Below are positions 61,398 to 64,000 of a stretch of 64,000 nucleotides of DNA, one piece after another. Source of the DNA: CAZHTS01 sp964535315 (GTDB taxonomy: Bacteria; Chloroflexota; Anaerolineae; Anaerolineales; Anaerolineaceae); assembly GCA_964535315.1 (NCBI GenBank), contig CAZHTS010000016.1, forward strand, positions 1 through 64,000, written 5' to 3'. Made by a program: the position numbers and the translations under genes. Position 1 is the stretch's first letter. Every line of letters begins with the position of its first letter. The notes beneath the pieces are model-generated. The model saw only the letters and a program-made list of their open reading frames with translations. It was not told the DNA's origin and did not search any database.

Positions 61398-61410
61398 AAG
61401 TGCGATCCTC

Positions 61411-61452
61411 TTGACAAGGTTATTTGCGCCCAGTATAATGCAACCGGTTGCA
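61411..61452 (+). promoter_or_regulatory. lacI promoter with downstream operator
   Basis: TTGACA (61411-61416), 17-bp spacer, TATAAT (61434-61439), a full consensus promoter. The perfect palindrome TGCAACCGGTTGCA (61439-61452) begins on the last -10 base, covering the transcription start; strong autorepression is expected. Confidence 0.85.
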
Positions 61453-61468
61453 GTAAAGGAAAACGACG

Positions 61469-62479
61469 ATGAGCAAAAACCCGGCCCTGACCATTGCAGA
61501 TATTGCCCGACTGGCGCAGGTATCCAAATCGACCGTATCCCGGGCGTTGAACGACAGCCCGCTGATCGGCGACGAGACCAAGATGCGCATCCGCGCCATC
61601 GCCCGGCAGCACAATTTCCGCGTCAACGTCGCCGCCCGGCAGCTCAGCCTGAAGCAAAGCCACACCATTGCGTACGTCACCCACTGTTACCACAAGAACT
61701 TCTCGGTGGCAGACCTGTTCGGCCTGGAAATCATGGGCGGCATCTTCGGCGCATTGGCTGCCAACGGCTACGACATGCTCGTCGTGCACGTCAACCCGCG
61801 GGACACCGACTGGGCGCACCAGTATATGGACACCGGCCGCGTGGATGGTTTCGTGCTGATGACCTCCATCCGCAAGCAGCAGCACATCCACACCCTGCTG
61901 GACATGGGCGCCCCCTTCATCATCTGGGGCGTTCCCGGCCCCGATTACAACTGCTGCTCGGTCACCGGCGATAATTTCAGCGGCGGCAGACTGGCCACAG
62001 AACACCTGCTGCGCAGCGGCAGGCGCCGCATTGCCTTTCTGGGCGGCTACGCCGGCGAGCTGGAAGTCCGCCAACGCTACGCCGGGTACGAGGCGGCGCT
62101 GCAGGCCGCCGGGCAAAGCGTCGCCCCCGAACGGGTGGTATACGGCAACTACTCGATTGCCTCGGGCGCCTCGGCCATGGAAAACCTGCTCTTACAGGAT
62201 CCCGAACTGGACGCCGTCTTCGTCAACAGTGACCTGATGGCCATTGCCGCCATCAACGTGCTGCGCCAGCGCGGCCGGCGCGTGCCCGAAGACGTGGCCG
62301 TGGTCGGTTACGACGATCTGTCGATTGCCGAAATCAGCGCCCCGCCGCTGACCACCATCCGCCAGAATATCCCCCAGGCAGGGCGGCTGCTGGCCAACAA
62401 CCTGATCCAATACTTACAGACCGGCCTGATTACCAATGTCACCGTGCCGGTCGAATTGATCCAACGCCAATCGGCCTGA
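61469..62479 (+). CDS. LacI-family transcriptional regulator
   Basis: 336 aa. The N-terminal HTH is LTIADIARLAQVSKSTVSRALND with the hinge sequence NVAARQLSLKQSHTIAYV; the rest is a periplasmic-binding-protein-like sugar sensor domain (DGFVLM, GGRLATEHLL, FVNSDLMAIAAINVL, YDDLSIAEI). It likely binds the TGCAACCGGTTGCA palindromes found before its own gene and again before the next ORF. The effector is unknown; no sugar genes follow in the window. Confidence 0.93.
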   Translation: MSKNPALTIADIARLAQVSKSTVSRALNDSPLIGDETKMRIRAIARQHNFRVNVAARQLSLKQSHTIAYVTHCYHKNFSVADLFGLEIMGGIFGALAANGYDMLVVHVNPRDTDWAHQYMDTGRVDGFVLMTSIRKQQHIHTLLDMGAPFIIWGVPGPDYNCCSVTGDNFSGGRLATEHLLRSGRRRIAFLGGYAGELEVRQRYAGYEAALQAAGQSVAPERVVYGNYSIASGASAMENLLLQDPELDAVFVNSDLMAIAAINVLRQRGRRVPEDVAVVGYDDLSIAEISAPPLTTIRQNIPQAGRLLANNLIQYLQTGLITNVTVPVELIQRQSA

Positions 62480-62502
62480 CCGGCTCTTTTTTTGACGCCG
62501 GA

Positions 62503-62516
62503 TGCAACCGGTTGCA
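62503..62516. promoter_or_regulatory. Second, identical LacI operator
   Basis: TGCAACCGGTTGCA, 24 bases after the lacI stop and 24 bases before the 64-residue ORF. Identical to the operator at 61439. A TTGACG lies at 62492 but I found no well-spaced -10. Confidence 0.75.
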
Positions 62517-62539
62517 ATCGATAATCAAGGAGAAAAAAA

Positions 62540-62734
62540 ATGAACCCCATGGTCTTCACGATCTTAAGCTGGGAAAAAGATTTAGAAACCCACCGGCAAA
62601 CACCCCCGCAGCCGTACAACCTGCTGGAGCAGACCAGCCCCGCGCCGCAGGCCCCGCGCGCAGAACGCCGCCCGGCGCTCATCACCTGGCTGCACCTGCC
62701 GTGGCGCCCGAAAGCCAGGAACACCACCTGCTAA
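62540..62734 (+). CDS. Orphan small ORF behind a LacI operator
   Basis: 64 aa, not recognised. It is Pro-rich with Arg-rich middle and a C-terminal WLHLPWRPKARN stretch; no signal peptide or membrane helix. AAGGAG sits eight A-rich bases before its ATG, which is a good ribosome site. The second LacI operator lies just ahead. It could be a genuine small regulated protein, or a residue of a truncated downstream operon. Confidence 0.6.
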   Translation: MNPMVFTILSWEKDLETHRQTPPQPYNLLEQTSPAPQAPRAERRPALITWLHLPWRPKARNTTC

Positions 62735-62773
62735 GGTTCTGGGAAAATCAGGCCTGTGCACATCGTTAACAAA

Positions 62774-62800
62774 GGTGTGGCGGCTCACCGCCGCCACACC
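62774..62800. terminator. Hairpin between convergent genes
   Basis: GGTGTGGCGGC and GCCGCCACACC pair perfectly (11 bp) around TCACC. No U run on the plus strand; TTTG on the minus strand. Confidence 0.6.
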
Positions 62801-62824
62801 CAATCCCCAAACGCTACAAAACGC

Positions 62825-64000
62825 TCACTTTGCCGGCTGCAACGTACCACCGTTGCCGAGGGTGTAGGTCTGACCGGCCAGCGCCTGGCAGGCGTTGGCG
62901 TCGTAAGTGACGACATGGCCGTTGCCGGTAATGTTGGTGATTTGTGTCCCCGAAACCCCGGCCTCGTCCACCAGGCAGGTCAGATACGAATCGGAGGTCA
63001 CGTTCCAATGGCTGGATGCATCCAGCGTCAGGCTGGCCGCCTGGGCGGTGTGTTCCGGGTTGATGGCGCCGGTCAAAACCGAACCATTTTGCAGGGTGGC
63101 CGTAATGGCGCTGAGTTGATCGGCAAACAGGTCACCCACCAGCGTCTGTCCGTCGGCGGTCAGGATAACCGTGCCGCCGTTGGCACCCGACTTTCCCCAA
63201 CGCCCGGCCTCGGCCCGCAGCAGTGTTCCCGAAGCAGCGCTCAGGTTGACCTTTTTTAACGTGATTACACCGGTCGAATTGGTAACGTAGAACAGCGGCC
63301 CCTTGGCGGCCGTGTACGCCAGCGAACCGCCGGTCATGGTAAACGAGCCTTCGGCGCCCACCGCGTCGCCGGACATGCTCTGGTAGATCATCACGCCCCA
63401 TTTATTCTCTTTACTCGAGGACAGATCGCTGTCAAGCAGGGTAATGCTGTTGGCGCCCTCGATGACGGCCGCCTCGGCGCCGCTGGCGCTGATCTTTGCG
63501 CCGGAAACGGTGATCACGCCGGTTGAATAGATGCCCGGCGAGTCCGCTCCGGTGGTGGTCACCGTGCCGCCCGTGGCGGTGATCGTCCCGCTGCCGCGGT
63601 CGGTGGCGATAGCGCCGGAGTTGCTCCCGGCGGTGGTCATGTTCACATTCTTGAGCGTCAACACCCCACCCAACGTCGCCATCACGGCGTGGGCATATTT
63701 ACCCGTGGCGTCGATGGTCACATTTTCCAGGGTGATGTTGGATCCGCTGCCGGCGGCAAAAACGCCGTTGGCGCCTGCGCCGCTGGTGACGATCTTGCTG
63801 TCGGTAATGCGGATGGTGCTGCCCGCCGCGGCCAGCACGGCGGCATTGAGCCCGTAGAAGCTGCTGGCGTCGGACGAAGAGCTGTCGCCGCTGGTGAGGA
63901 TGGTGGCGTTTGCCAGGGTCAACGACCCGCCGTTGGTCACATAGATCGCCGACTCATCCGTATCGCTGGCCTGGTAGGTCTGCCCTGATTGGCTGGCGGT
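62825..64000 (-). CDS. Beta-helix secreted protein, 3' part only (runs off the window)
   Basis: The frame is open to the window end, so the N-terminus is missing. The visible part consists of repeating short beta-strand units of the pectate-lyase or autotransporter type (SLTLANATILTSGD, SNITLENVTIDATG, VLTLKNVNMTTAGS, TITATGGTVTTTG, ITLLDSDLSS), followed by a terminal block SLTLDASSHWNVTSDSYL and NGHVVTYDANACQALAGQTY. Such proteins are extracellular or surface attached. The unnamed GTG at 63940 is an internal codon, since GQTYQASDTDESAIY continues upstream in frame. Confidence 0.8.
   Translation of the reverse strand, partial: TASQSGQTYQASDTDESAIYVTNGGSLTLANATILTSGDSSSSDASSFYGLNAAVLAAAGSTIRITDSKIVTSGAGANGVFAAGSGSNITLENVTIDATGKYAHAVMATLGGVLTLKNVNMTTAGSNSGAIATDRGSGTITATGGTVTTTGADSPGIYSTGVITVSGAKISASGAEAAVIEGANSITLLDSDLSSSKENKWGVMIYQSMSGDAVGAEGSFTMTGGSLAYTAAKGPLFYVTNSTGVITLKKVNLSAASGTLLRAEAGRWGKSGANGGTVILTADGQTLVGDLFADQLSAITATLQNGSVLTGAINPEHTAQAASLTLDASSHWNVTSDSYLTCLVDEAGVSGTQITNITGNGHVVTYDANACQALAGQTYTLGNGGTLQPAK

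Overview
The window looks like a GC-rich chromosome (or metagenome) scaffold from a member of the Chloroflexota, most likely an Anaerolineae-type organism. This is an inference from gene content and style: many secreted proteins with lipoprotein signals and Ala/Pro/Thr linkers, a SARP/BTAD-AAA-TPR regulator, a clostripain-family protease with an N-terminal membrane anchor, GH172, GNAT and alpha/beta-hydrolase singletons, and very large beta-helix/cadherin-type surface proteins. No rRNA, tRNA, CRISPR array, phage or insertion sequence was recognised. One 100-N assembly gap lies at 34571-34670.

Layout. 49-1929 (-): a GATase-like protein and a GH172 (DUF2961) enzyme behind a LacI-type palindrome. 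2119-3998 (-): a NarL/DesK-type two-component system, divergent from a four-gene secreted cluster at 4229-10218 (+): a DUF1566 lipoprotein, a lipoprotein with two duplicated halves, and two tandem metallophosphoesterases. 10889-15361 (-): tetR, a rifampin-phosphotransferase-like gene and an MFS exporter, with three matching palindromes read as TetR operators. 15417-22508: a GNAT gene, a PhzF remnant, a PocR/PAS histidine kinase, a DegT aminotransferase, rtcB behind a terminator-ended leader, a DUF4143 ATPase remnant and a hydrolase. 22624-36708: a beta-propeller protein, a HAD hydrolase, an intact DUF4143 ATPase with a palindromic promoter, GNATs, a kinase-like APH protein, a hydrolase, nucleotidyltransferase-fold and DUF3795 proteins, a glycosyltransferase, lipoproteins and an adenosine deaminase.

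36705-37561 (-) holds a flavin/F420-type PPOX gene translationally coupled to a redoxin gene. The redoxin CxxC motif has UGA at its first position and is followed by a hairpin that fits the bacterial SECIS description, so it is a candidate selenoprotein. 38415-42729 (-) is a BcrAB-like ABC transporter with UppP and an OmpR-type two-component system, a plausible module against antibiotics that target undecaprenyl pyrophosphate.

43440-56103: a 2908-residue secreted protein built of three beta-helix/cadherin modules, a leaderless 73-residue protein upstream of it, and a divergent SARP-family regulator. The shared intergenic region carries an exact 11-bp tandem repeat placed as in known SARP-activated promoters. 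56152-64000: a clostripain-like protease; an XRE-cupin regulator divergent from cupin and PhzF genes over a shared palindrome; an AbiEii-like nucleotidyltransferase; an autoregulated lacI gene with a second identical operator in front of an orphan 64-residue ORF; and the 3' part of another beta-helix protein that runs off the window.
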